From positions 1-42,767 of the forward strand of contig DASTMB010000032.1 of assembly GCA_035714365.1 (NCBI GenBank): a stretch of 42,767 bases of DNA. The letters run 5' to 3'. This DNA is from Mycobacteriales bacterium (GTDB lineage Bacteria > Actinomycetota > Actinomycetes > BP-191). Positions 29,402 to 42,767 of the stretch are shown here, one piece after another. Each line of letters starts with the position of its first letter. Position 1 is the first letter of the stretch. A program made the translations under genes and the position numbers. The notes beneath the pieces are model-generated. The model made no database searches, was not told the origin of the DNA, and saw nothing but the letters and a program-made list of their open reading frames with translations.

Positions 29402-29998
29402 ATGACCACGGCTGTACTGGCCCCCGCCCCGGCCCCGGTGCGCGTTCCGGCCCGGGTCGCGCGGCTGACGGAGGTGCCGGACGACCTCGCCGAGCAGTTC
29501 CTCGCCGTGTACCGCGCGGCGTTCGCGCCGCTCGAGACGCGCTCCGCGGCGCGGCAGTCGCTCACCGACGACGAGTTCCGCGCGGAGATGCGCGACGCGC
29601 GCGTCACCAAGCTGGTCGCGTTCGACGAGAACGGCGACGCCGGGGCGATGGCCATCGTCGCCACCGACCTCGCGGTCGTGCCGTGGATCTCCGTGCCGTA
29701 CTACGCCCACCGCTTCCCCGAGCACTTCGCCCGCGGCGCCGTCTACTACGTCAACGCGGCCGTCGTCCGGCCGGACCGCCAGGGCGGCCCGTGGACGAAG
29801 GCCGTGCTCGAGGAGCTCTACCGATTCGTGGCGGAGCGGCGCGCGGTCATGGCGTTCGACTGCTGCGGCTACAACGTCGACACGGTGAAGCTGGTCGAGG
29901 CGACCGCCCGCGCCGCGCACCGGATCGCGCACGTCGAGACCCACGAGCTGGACCAGCAGCGCTACTACGCGTTCGACATGGCGGGAGGCCTGCGATGA
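29402..29998 (+). CDS. GNAT-like N-acetyltransferase-type protein coupled to arginine decarboxylase
   Basis: A 198-residue protein with a GNAT-like layout. Following a disordered Pro/Ala-rich start, a helix (AEQFLAVYRAAFAPLETR) precedes a core with a candidate acyl-CoA-binding motif A at residues 121-139 (VVRPDRQGGPWTKAVLEEL). Later blocks are VMAFDCCGYNVDTVKLVEA and the C-terminus HELDQQRYYAFDM. The acceptor is unknown. The ATG has GGAGGA 5 nt upstream. The stop overlaps the arginine decarboxylase start as ATGA, so the two proteins are probably made together. Acylation of agmatine or of the decarboxylase is a speculation from context. Confidence 0.72.
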   Translation: MTTAVLAPAPAPVRVPARVARLTEVPDDLAEQFLAVYRAAFAPLETRSAARQSLTDDEFRAEMRDARVTKLVAFDENGDAGAMAIVATDLAVVPWISVPYYAHRFPEHFARGAVYYVNAAVVRPDRQGGPWTKAVLEELYRFVAERRAVMAFDCCGYNVDTVKLVEATARAAHRIAHVETHELDQQRYYAFDMAGGLR

Positions 29999-30546
29999 CC
30001 AGCGAGCTGATCCTGCCCGACGTCGCGCCCGCCCGGCTGCGGACGCGCACCATCGAGATCGCCTGCGGCACCGGCACCGGGCCGAACACGCTCGCGGCGT
30101 TCGACGGCGCCCTGCGCGCCACCGGCATCGCGAACTTCAACCTGCTGCGGCTGTCGTCGGTGATCCCGCCGGAGACCGAGGTGCGGGCGATGGAGGGGCC
30201 GGTGTCGCCGATCATCGGCGAGTGGGGTGACCGCCTCTACGTCGTCATGGCCGAGCAGCGCGTCACCGAGCCCGGCGCGGAGGCGTGGGCCGGCATCGGC
30301 TGGGTGCAGAACGCCGAGACCGGCAAGGGGCTGTTCGTCGAGCACGAGGGGCATGACGAGGGCAGCGTCCGCGGCGACATCCTCGACAGCCTCGGCGCGC
30401 TGGTCGAGGGGCGTCCGGACGAGACGTTCGGGGAGCCGAACTTCGTGCTCCACGGCGCCGTCTGCGACGGCACCCCCACCTGCGCGCTCGCGGTCGCCGT
30501 CTACGAGACGGCGCCGTGGTCGATCGACCTCACCGGCTGCGCGTAG
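29995..30546 (+). CDS. Pyruvoyl-dependent arginine decarboxylase
   Basis: Predicted to convert arginine to agmatine using a pyruvoyl group made by self-cleavage, not pyridoxal phosphate. The 183-residue proenzyme carries GTGPNTLAAFDGALRATGIANFN and the cleavage site RLSSVIPPETE. Cleavage between Ser54 and Ser55 would give a beta chain and a pyruvoyl alpha chain, as in the Methanocaldococcus jannaschii enzyme. Glu116 in FVEHEG aligns with that enzyme's catalytic Glu109. The start overlaps the preceding gene by 4 nt. The 3' end overlaps the convergent SRPBCC gene by 17 bp. Confidence 0.88.
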   Translation: MTSELILPDVAPARLRTRTIEIACGTGTGPNTLAAFDGALRATGIANFNLLRLSSVIPPETEVRAMEGPVSPIIGEWGDRLYVVMAEQRVTEPGAEAWAGIGWVQNAETGKGLFVEHEGHDEGSVRGDILDSLGALVEGRPDETFGEPNFVLHGAVCDGTPTCALAVAVYETAPWSIDLTGCA

Positions 30547-30967
30547 ACGTGGTCTCCGCCAGGGCGGCCAGGCGTTCGAGAGAGCGCCTGGCGCTCGGCT
30601 TCTTCACGACCGGAAGCACCGCGTAGAACAGCAGGCGTTGCGCCGGCGACAGGTTCGTCGCCGTGATCGTCCGGGTGACCGTCGTCCCGGTGCCGTCGGG
30701 CACGAGCGCGAACTCGTGCTCGTACGTCCCCGTCGCGTCGGTCGCGCGGAACGCGAACCGGCTCGGCTCGGCGGAGGCCAGGACGTCGAGCCGGGCCCGG
30801 AACTCCCGGCCCTTCGCGGTCGCCACCGACTCGTAGCCGCCGCCCGTCGCGGGCGAGACGGTGACGTCGTCGGCGGACCACTCGCCGTGCCTCGTGAGGT
30901 CGGCGACGAGCGGCCAGACCTGGGCCGGCGCGGCATCGGTACGGACGGTGGAGATGTACTTCGGCAC
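30530..30967 (-). CDS. SRPBCC-family (START/Bet v1-like) protein
   Basis: A 145-residue SRPBCC-family protein with a hydrophobic ligand pocket fold. The N-terminus PKYISTVRTDAAPAQVWPLVAD is the typical first strand and helix. The strands FRARLDVLASAEPSRFAFRA and TYEHEFALVPDGTGTTVTRT follow, and it ends in a helix. The ligand is unknown. It starts at GTG 30967 with GGAGGG 8 nt upstream, 3 nt after the HTTM gene, as third gene of a small operon. It overlaps the arginine decarboxylase tail-to-tail. Confidence 0.82.
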   Translation of the reverse strand: MPKYISTVRTDAAPAQVWPLVADLTRHGEWSADDVTVSPATGGGYESVATAKGREFRARLDVLASAEPSRFAFRATDATGTYEHEFALVPDGTGTTVTRTITATNLSPAQRLLFYAVLPVVKKPSARRSLERLAALAETTSTRSR

Positions 30968-30970
30968 GGG

Positions 30971-31834
30971 TCACGCCCTCCGTGGGAGCCGGAGCCGTTC
31001 CAGCGGCAGGAACGCCAGCAGGCAGACGACCGTCGGCAGGAAGTGGATGCGGATCGTCAGGTACGTCGCGACGTGGAACGACAGGAGCACCGCGAGCGCG
31101 GCCGCCCTGGCCCGCCCGCGCACGAGGAACAGTACCGGCGTCGCCGCCTCCAGCAGGAGCAGCCCCCACTGCGCGGCGACGAGCAGGTGCGGGTGCGCCA
31201 GCAGCCGCACGCCGAGGTCGGTGCCGCGCCGGCTCAGCGCCCAGTAGAACGTCGCGCTGTTCGGCCACCCCCAGCCGCCGTGGCGGATCTTCGCGTACGC
31301 CGAGAGGAAGTACGTCGCCACCGCGGCGAGCTGGATGCAGCGCAGCGTCCACGCGGCCGCCTCGCTCCGGATATCGCGGTCGATGCCGCGCGTCGCCCCG
31401 GCGAGCGGCAGCACGAACAGCGCCACCACCAGGCCGAGCTGGTCGTGGTCGACCTTGCCGTACGAGTACGCCAGGAACATCCAGTCCAGGTACGCCAGCG
31501 CCACCACCCAGCCGGCCGCGCGCCGCGCGTGACCGGTGGCCGCGACCAGGCTGCCGGCGATGAGCACGACCCGCAGCGTCTGCGCGTACGCCGGCGTCGG
31601 CGCCGGCAGGAGCAGCAGCCGCGGGATCAGCACCGGGCGGTACAGCACCGCGGGCGCGTACGCGTGGGGCACCACGTCGTTGACGAGCATGAGGACGCTG
31701 AACGGCACGAACAGGTACAGCACGACCCGCAGCACCGCGACCCGGCGCACCGGCTCCGGCCGGAACCAGAACGCCGCCACCCGCGCCGCCAGGCCGCCGC
31801 CGCCTTCCGCCGCCGGCACCGCGACGGCGGTCAC
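30971..31834 (-). CDS. HTTM-domain membrane protein (vitamin K-dependent carboxylase-related)
   Basis: A 287-residue polytopic protein with about seven to eight membrane helices. The pattern RVVLYLFVPFSVLMLVND, then AYLDWMFLAYSYGKVDHDQLGLVVALFVLPLA and YFLSAYAKIRHGGWGWPNSATF, fits the HTTM family, which is distantly related to vitamin K-dependent gamma-carboxylase. The conserved SAYAK followed by a Trp-rich loop is a family hallmark. Catalytic competence cannot be judged. The GTG at 31834 overlaps the upstream gene as GTGA, and an SRPBCC gene follows after 3 nt. Confidence 0.78.
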   Translation of the reverse strand: MTAVAVPAAEGGGGLAARVAAFWFRPEPVRRVAVLRVVLYLFVPFSVLMLVNDVVPHAYAPAVLYRPVLIPRLLLLPAPTPAYAQTLRVVLIAGSLVAATGHARRAAGWVVALAYLDWMFLAYSYGKVDHDQLGLVVALFVLPLAGATRGIDRDIRSEAAAWTLRCIQLAAVATYFLSAYAKIRHGGWGWPNSATFYWALSRRGTDLGVRLLAHPHLLVAAQWGLLLLEAATPVLFLVRGRARAAALAVLLSFHVATYLTIRIHFLPTVVCLLAFLPLERLRLPRRA

Positions 31835-32280
31835 CGCACGGTCCAGGTGGCGAGCGTCTCGGTGCGTTCGCCGACCTTCACCGCGTGGCGCAGCAGGATC
31901 TGCCGCACCTTGATCGTCAACGTCGTGAACTGCGGCTGCTCCGGGTGCAGGCGGCGTTGCGCCTCGGCCACCGCCTGGAGCCGCGACGGGTCGGCGCGGA
32001 TCAGGTCGAGCTGCCCCTCGATCTCGGCGCGGCCGATACCGACGCCCTCCGGCGTGAGCAGCACCTTCACCGTCGTGCCGGCCGTCGTCGTCGCCTCGAT
32101 GTAGAGGTCGGGGACGGTGCCGTTCGGGTCGGCCGCGAACGCGTACTGCACCATCGGCCCGAACGGGAAGTGGTCGTCGCGGCCCCACACCGTGCCGTAC
32201 GCGAGCCCGGCGAGCACCAGCCCGGCCGCGCCGAGCCGCAGCGCGCGCCCGCGCGCCGACAACGCGATCTCGACCCCCAC
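31831..32280 (-). CDS. Single-pass membrane/secreted protein of unknown function, HTTM partner
   Basis: A 149-residue protein with one N-terminal hydrophobic helix (about 13-30), then a probably extracytoplasmic domain starting RDDHFPFGPMVQYAF. The rest is a compact beta-rich part with VPDLYIEATTTAGTTVKVLL and LTIKVRQILLRH. I do not recognise a named family. The GTG at 32280 has GGGAGGG 5 nt upstream. Overlap with the HTTM gene indicates that the two work together. Confidence 0.75.
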   Translation of the reverse strand: MGVEIALSARGRALRLGAAGLVLAGLAYGTVWGRDDHFPFGPMVQYAFAADPNGTVPDLYIEATTTAGTTVKVLLTPEGVGIGRAEIEGQLDLIRADPSRLQAVAEAQRRLHPEQPQFTTLTIKVRQILLRHAVKVGERTETLATWTVR

Positions 32281-32339
32281 GGCGGCCCTCCCTTCCCGGG
32301 AGGATAGGACCGCACCGCGTCAACGGCCGCGAACCCGCG

Positions 32340-33536
32340 TCAGTACGTGTCCTCGGCCTCGGCGCGGCGCTGGAGGTACTCGTGGAAGCGGGGGGCCGTG
32401 TACTCGTACTGGCCCTTCCGGATGCGGTACAGGACGCCCGCCTCCACCAGCCGGCCGAGCAGCACGTTCACGTTGCCCGGCTGCTTCTTCGTGACGCCGT
32501 TGAGGTCCGCTACCCGCAACGGCGGATAGCCGCACCGGGCGGCGCTCACCAGCAGGTCCTGCTCCGCGGGCGTCAGCGTATGGACGCGCGGCTCGTAGAA
32601 GTCGCGGTCGAGGCGCCGGTAGATGTGCGGCTCGACAGCGTGGAGCAGCTCGAGGTCGAACCGCGACCGCCGCGCGTCCTCGGCGGCGTCCCAGAGCTCC
32701 GCACCCCAGAGCTGGATGAAGTACGGGTACCCCTCGACGGTCCGCAGCACGGTGTCCACGAGCGCCGGTTCGGCCTCGACGGCGGTGTCGGTCAACGGCC
32801 GGACGAACGCGTCGGTGGCCGCGCCGGCGGCGAGGGAACCGATGTGCTCGCCACGAAACATGCGTTCGGTGTACGTGCGTGCGTGCAGCAGGTTGCCGGT
32901 CAGCGTCGGCAGGCCGCAGAGCACCAGCCCGATCGGCACCTCCGCCTTCTGGAGGGCACTCACCGCCGCGATCAGCATCGAGAGGGGGTGCTCCCCGTCG
33001 CGGTGGGTGTCGTCGCGCAGCACCTGGGCCTCGTCCAGCAGCAGCACGAAGCCGTCGCGCCCCTTCTCCAGCGCGAGCTCGGTCGTCTCGAACAGCGTCC
33101 GCGACAGGTCGATCCCGTGCGGGCCGCCCTGGTCGAACGTGAGCGTGATGTCCTCGAACTTCACCCCGATGCTGCGCACCGCGCCGACCGCCGCGCCGAG
33201 CCGTGCCCGCACCCACGCCGACTTCGACAGTGACTCCTGGGTCCGCTTGGCCACCCCGGCCACCGCCTTGAGCAGCATCCCCTCGGTGTTGTGGCGCGGC
33301 TCCAGCTCCAACGTTGCCGTCGCCCACTCGGCCTGGTCGGCGACGTTCGCGAACTCGCGGAGGAGCACGGTCTTGCCGACACCACGCAGCCCCGTGAGCC
33401 GCATGTTCGCCGGGATCTCCGGGGCCGCCCGCAGGACCGCGCGGAAGTCGCGGATCTCCGCCTCTCGGCCGGCGAGGTGCAACGGCAGGGTGCCGACGCC
33501 GGGCCGGTACGGGTTCTTCCCCAGGAACAAAGACAT
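32340..33536 (-). CDS. AAA+ ATPase with winged-helix tail (ORC/Cdc6-like AAA_16)
   Basis: A 398-residue ATPase beginning MSLFLGKNPYRPGVGTLPLHL, then AGREAEI. Walker A is GLRGVGKT (49-56), Walker B is FVLLLDEAQ (163-171), and a sensor-like strand follows in IGLVLCGLPTL. The C-terminal part (about 320-390) looks like a winged helix (TPAEQDLLVSAARCG, VTKKQPGNVNVLLGRLVEAGVL). This matches orphan bacterial ATPases related to archaeal-type ATPases and ORC1/Cdc6. The role is unknown. It is a stand-alone gene whose Shine-Dalgarno sequence, AAGGAG, lies inside a 47-bp palindrome. Confidence 0.88.
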   Translation of the reverse strand: MSLFLGKNPYRPGVGTLPLHLAGREAEIRDFRAVLRAAPEIPANMRLTGLRGVGKTVLLREFANVADQAEWATATLELEPRHNTEGMLLKAVAGVAKRTQESLSKSAWVRARLGAAVGAVRSIGVKFEDITLTFDQGGPHGIDLSRTLFETTELALEKGRDGFVLLLDEAQVLRDDTHRDGEHPLSMLIAAVSALQKAEVPIGLVLCGLPTLTGNLLHARTYTERMFRGEHIGSLAAGAATDAFVRPLTDTAVEAEPALVDTVLRTVEGYPYFIQLWGAELWDAAEDARRSRFDLELLHAVEPHIYRRLDRDFYEPRVHTLTPAEQDLLVSAARCGYPPLRVADLNGVTKKQPGNVNVLLGRLVEAGVLYRIRKGQYEYTAPRFHEYLQRRAEAEDTY

Positions 33537-33582
33537 TACAGAGACTCCTTTAGGTTCCTCAAACCTAAAGGACTCTCTGTAA
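33536..33582 (-). promoter_or_regulatory. 47-bp palindrome over the ATPase start, with DtxR/IdeR-like iron box
   Basis: The arms 33536-33556 and 33562-33582 are complementary at 20 of 21 positions around a 5-nt centre. On the minus strand the inner 19 bp (33568-33550) read TTAGGTTTGAGGAACCTAA. That matches the DtxR/IdeR consensus TTAGGTTAGSCTAACCTAA at 15 of 19 positions, including both outer heptamers. The element covers the ATPase Shine-Dalgarno sequence and reaches the first base of its ATG. It is strikingly A+T-rich for this window. It may be a repressor operator, an RNA hairpin hiding the ribosome site, or both. Confidence 0.72.
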
Positions 33583-33608
33583 GGACTGCAACTACGGGCA
33601 CCAACACG

Positions 33609-33649
33609 CCGCGAGGCCCGGCTCCCTCGGAAGGGGCCGGGCCTCGCGG
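33609..33649 (-). terminator. Intrinsic-type terminator of rpoBC
   Basis: CCGCGAGGCCCGGC (33609-33622) and its complement (33636-33649) form a perfect 14-bp stem with a 13-nt loop. The structure begins 12 nt after the rpoC stop. The transcript continues CGUGUUGGUG, only mildly U-rich. Position and stem strength support termination. Confidence 0.75.
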
Positions 33650-33661
33650 GTCGTGCGGGGT

Positions 33662-37543
<3,882 letters not shown>

Positions 37544-37567
37544 GAAGTTCCTTCTCTCTTATGAGTC

Positions 37568-37594
37568 AGGTCTGAGGGACGGACTGCCTGTGCC

Positions 37595-37602
<8 letters not shown>
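37568..37602 (-). other. Hairpin spanning the rpoB stop codon
   Basis: AGGTCTGAGG (37568-37577) and CCTCAGACCT (37593-37602) form a perfect 10-bp stem with a 15-nt loop. The upstream arm contains the rpoB stop (37595-37597). The rpoC GTG is 25 nt beyond the structure. No U-run follows, so a processing or partial-termination role is more likely than full termination. Confidence 0.5.
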
Positions 37603-41005
<3,403 letters not shown>

Positions 41006-41106
41006 CGAACGTCCTTCCGAGCCTGGTTGAGCCTGGGCACACGAGTTGCCCTCCAGGTCGGCTACCGCCATATGAAGCGACCAGAGGGTGGACAGCGCAA
41101 AAGGGC

Positions 41107-41135
41107 AGTCTAGCCGGGCGCTAGACCGCTGTCGA
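41107..41135 (-). promoter_or_regulatory. Promoter of rpoBC
   Basis: TCGACA (41135-41130) lies exactly 17 nt before TAGACT (41112-41107) on the minus strand. The hexamers match the housekeeping consensus at 5 and 4 of 6 positions. Transcription would start near 41100, giving a leader of about 95 nt before the rpoB TTG. The rest of the 286-nt gap to the plus-strand gene shows no gene. Confidence 0.6.
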
Positions 41136-41291
41136 GCCGAACCTGATGCTGGTGTCCACAGTCGCCGCCCAGGATGCGGGCTGCGCGCCCCGCCGTCAAC
41201 CCCTTGCGCGACGCGGCGCGGTCTGCTGGGGTGTGCGCCGCCCGGTCCCCCGTTTCCGGGCCATCCCCTACGTTCCCGGAGGAACCCCCAG

Positions 41292-42059
41292 ATGTCCCCC
41301 ACGCTCCGCCGCGCTCTCACGCGCCTGGTGCTCGCCGGCGTCACCGCCACCGCGGCACTCACCGCCACCGCCCCCGCCGCGAACGCCGCCGCGTCGGGCG
41401 ACCGCGTCGTGCTCGTCGCCGACAGCGTCGTCACGACCTCCGGGTCGTGGGTCGGCCTGCACGCCATCGCCGAGGGCTCCGGCGGCGGGTACCAGATCTC
41501 GATCTTCGAGAACGGCACCCTGATCCAGACCTGCTACTCGACCGCCTGCGACACCACGGTCGCGCACGACCGCGGCACGTACACCTACACCGCGTACCTC
41601 GCGCAGTACTGGCAGAGCCCGCCCACGTCGTACAACGCGAAGTCGAACGCCGTCTCCGTCTCGTGGACCTCGCTCAGCCCGACCGACTGCACGCCGACCC
41701 AGGGCGTCGTCGCCTGCCTCACGCCGGGCGCCGAGCTCCAGCGCGTCCACGTCCTCGTGCCGGCGGTCGTGCCCGGCATCACCGTCCACGTCGCCGGCTA
41801 CCTCGACCTCTACGCGTTCACGGTCGCCGACGTCACGGTCACGCTGCCGTGCGTCGTGCTCGACAACGCGCGGACCAACCCGTGCGAGCTCGCCGGCGGG
41901 TCATACGTGCGCCGGTACGCGACGCTCGCGAACGTCACCCAGGACGTGCCGTCGGTGGGGACGTACGAGCTGACCTCGGTCGGGGTCTGCGCCGCGACGC
42001 TCACCGCGACCGTCGACGACATCGGCGTCAACCGCGCCCCGGCGGTCACCGTCTGCTGA
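41292..42059 (+). CDS. Secreted protein of unknown function with Ig-like beta-rich body
   Basis: A 255-residue exported protein. The signal peptide [19 protein letters not shown] continues through an Ala-rich core to a probable signal peptidase site around APAANAA (near residue 33). The mature part is Thr/Val/Ser-rich and beta-like. Eight or so cysteines fall in pairs, such as [16 protein letters not shown] and [13 protein letters not shown], suggesting disulfides outside the cell. I do not recognise a family. GGAGGA lies 8 nt before the ATG. The open frame upstream to 41088 is non-coding by composition. It is divergent from rpoB and convergent with the next gene. Confidence 0.8.
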   Translation: MSPTLRRALTRLVLAGVTATAALTATAPAANAAASGDRVVLVADSVVTTSGSWVGLHAIAEGSGGGYQISIFENGTLIQTCYSTACDTTVAHDRGTYTYTAYLAQYWQSPPTSYNAKSNAVSVSWTSLSPTDCTPTQGVVACLTPGAELQRVHVLVPAVVPGITVHVAGYLDLYAFTVADVTVTLPCVVLDNARTNPCELAGGSYVRRYATLANVTQDVPSVGTYELTSVGVCAATLTATVDDIGVNRAPAVTVC

Positions 42060-42068
42060 CGCGGCGGC

Positions 42069-42767
42069 TCAGACGACGGCGACGTCGGAGATGAGCCACT
42101 TCCCGTGCGAGCGCACCAGCGTCAGGGCGACGCGGTTGCGGTCGACCCGGGGCGTGGGCCGCAGCTTGTTCCGCGACTCCTGGTCGTAGAACACGAGCAC
42201 GACGACCCGCTTGCCGTCACGGCAGGCGGTGTCGTCGCTGCCGCACGGCTCCAGGCCTATGCGCTGCACGGTGCTCGTCAGCGTCGCCTCGTTCTCCTTC
42301 ACGAGCGCCTTGTACGCGTCGTTCTTGAGGATCTTGGCGTCGAACTCCTCGCGCGCCTCGCCGGTCGTGCTCTCGGCGATGCGGGTGAGGTCGCGGTCGA
42401 GGTTCTTGTGGTCGAGCGAGCCGATGTTCAGCGCGAGCGTGCGCGCGGCGCGCAACGCCTCGGCGCGGCGCGCGGCGAGCCGATCGGCGCGGCGCCAGTC
42501 GAGGACCGGCCGCGACGCGACCCAGCCGAGCGCACCGAGGAGCACGACCGCGACCATGGTGACGGCGACGACGAGGACCGGACGGCGCCCGCCGCGCGGA
42601 GGCTCGTCGTACCGGCGCGGCGGGTCCCACGGCGACTCGTCCTCGGCGGGGACGGCGGGGTGGGGGGCGAGCTCGGTGGTGGTCGCGGCGGCCGCGGCGA
42701 GGCCGGCGTCGACGGTGGCGGTCGGCTCCGGTGCCGCGACGGCGGGCGGGGGCGCGGGGGCGGGGAC
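42069..42767 (-). CDS. Mce-associated-type membrane protein (5' end beyond window)
   Basis: The frame is open to the right edge, so the start is outside the window. About 232 residues are visible. They comprise a Pro/Ala-rich cytoplasmic region with PWDPPRRYDEPPRGG, one membrane helix (VLVVAVTMVAVVLLGALGWV) and an external domain. The domain pattern ALRAARTLALNIGSLD, then LDRDLTRIAESTTGEAREEF, and the terminal RSHGKWLISDVAVV fits the Mce-associated/SnoaL-like membrane proteins of actinobacteria. An internal ATG at 42557 sits just before the helix and is less likely the true start. No mce genes are in view, so a link to Mce transport is not shown. Confidence 0.75.
   Translation of the reverse strand, partial: VPAPAPPPAVAAPEPTATVDAGLAAAAATTTELAPHPAVPAEDESPWDPPRRYDEPPRGGRRPVLVVAVTMVAVVLLGALGWVASRPVLDWRRADRLAARRAEALRAARTLALNIGSLDHKNLDRDLTRIAESTTGEAREEFDAKILKNDAYKALVKENEATLTSTVQRIGLEPCGSDDTACRDGKRVVVLVFYDQESRNKLRPTPRVDRNRVALTLVRSHGKWLISDVAVV

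Noticed and set aside
22322-33608. Mobile element explaining the accessory block
   Set aside because: No transposase, integrase, terminal inverted repeats, target-site duplication or tRNA was found. The 47-bp palindrome occurs only once in the window.
41006-41071. Alternative ATG start of rpoB at 41071
   Set aside because: It lacks a Shine-Dalgarno sequence and the added 22 residues are not conserved. The TTG at 41005 has both.

Overview
The window is very high-G+C chromosomal DNA from an actinobacterium (class Actinomycetia). The evidence is the heavy GTG and TTG start usage, the 4-nt GTGA/ATGA gene overlaps, the gene order rpoB-rpoC ... rpsL-rpsG-fusA-tuf-S10-spc-alpha, and the protein signatures. 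The genus cannot be fixed from sequence alone. The cysteine-bearing forms of S4, S14 and L36 differ from the cysteine-free S4 I recall from Mycobacterium and Streptomyces, so a less-sampled Frankiales-like lineage is possible (inference).

Layout, read in the direction of transcription of the core genes (minus strand, right to left). (1) 42767-41292: a partial Mce-associated-type membrane protein (minus) and a secreted cysteine-containing protein (plus). (2) 41135-33609: a promoter, rpoB, rpoC and an intrinsic-type terminator. (3) 33582-22633: about 11 kb of accessory genes on both strands. These are an AAA ATPase under a 47-bp palindrome, a three-gene membrane/HTTM/SRPBCC operon, a GNAT-like protein with a pyruvoyl-dependent arginine decarboxylase, a large PAS-GGDEF-EAL protein, a Mug-type DNA glycosylase, a CASTOR/POLLUX-like channel and a small P-loop ATPase. 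(4) 22514-18114: the str operon (rpsL, rpsG, fusA, tuf) with a recognisable promoter, closed by a very long hairpin. (5) 17964-678: an uninterrupted S10-spc-alpha supercluster from rpsJ to rplQ, then truA. It includes secY, adk, map, infA, rpmJ and rpoA. (6) 672-1: a SigE-family ECF-like sigma factor and the start of a probable anti-sigma/membrane protein.

The core genes form the translation and transcription machinery: 27 ribosomal proteins, three RNA polymerase subunits, EF-Tu, EF-G, IF-1, the Sec channel, N-terminal methionine removal, adenylate kinase and tRNA pseudouridylation. Most are coupled by overlaps of 1-8 nt.

The most unusual signal is a 47-bp palindrome of low G+C (33536-33582). 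It covers the Shine-Dalgarno sequence of the AAA ATPase and reaches its start codon. Its core matches the DtxR/IdeR iron-box consensus at 15 of 19 positions. The second candidate for an undescribed system is the translationally coupled pair of a GNAT-like protein and a pyruvoyl-dependent arginine decarboxylase. Several intergenic hairpins (tuf-rpsJ, secY leader, rpoB-rpoC, rpmJ-rpsM) are not explained by the coding genes.
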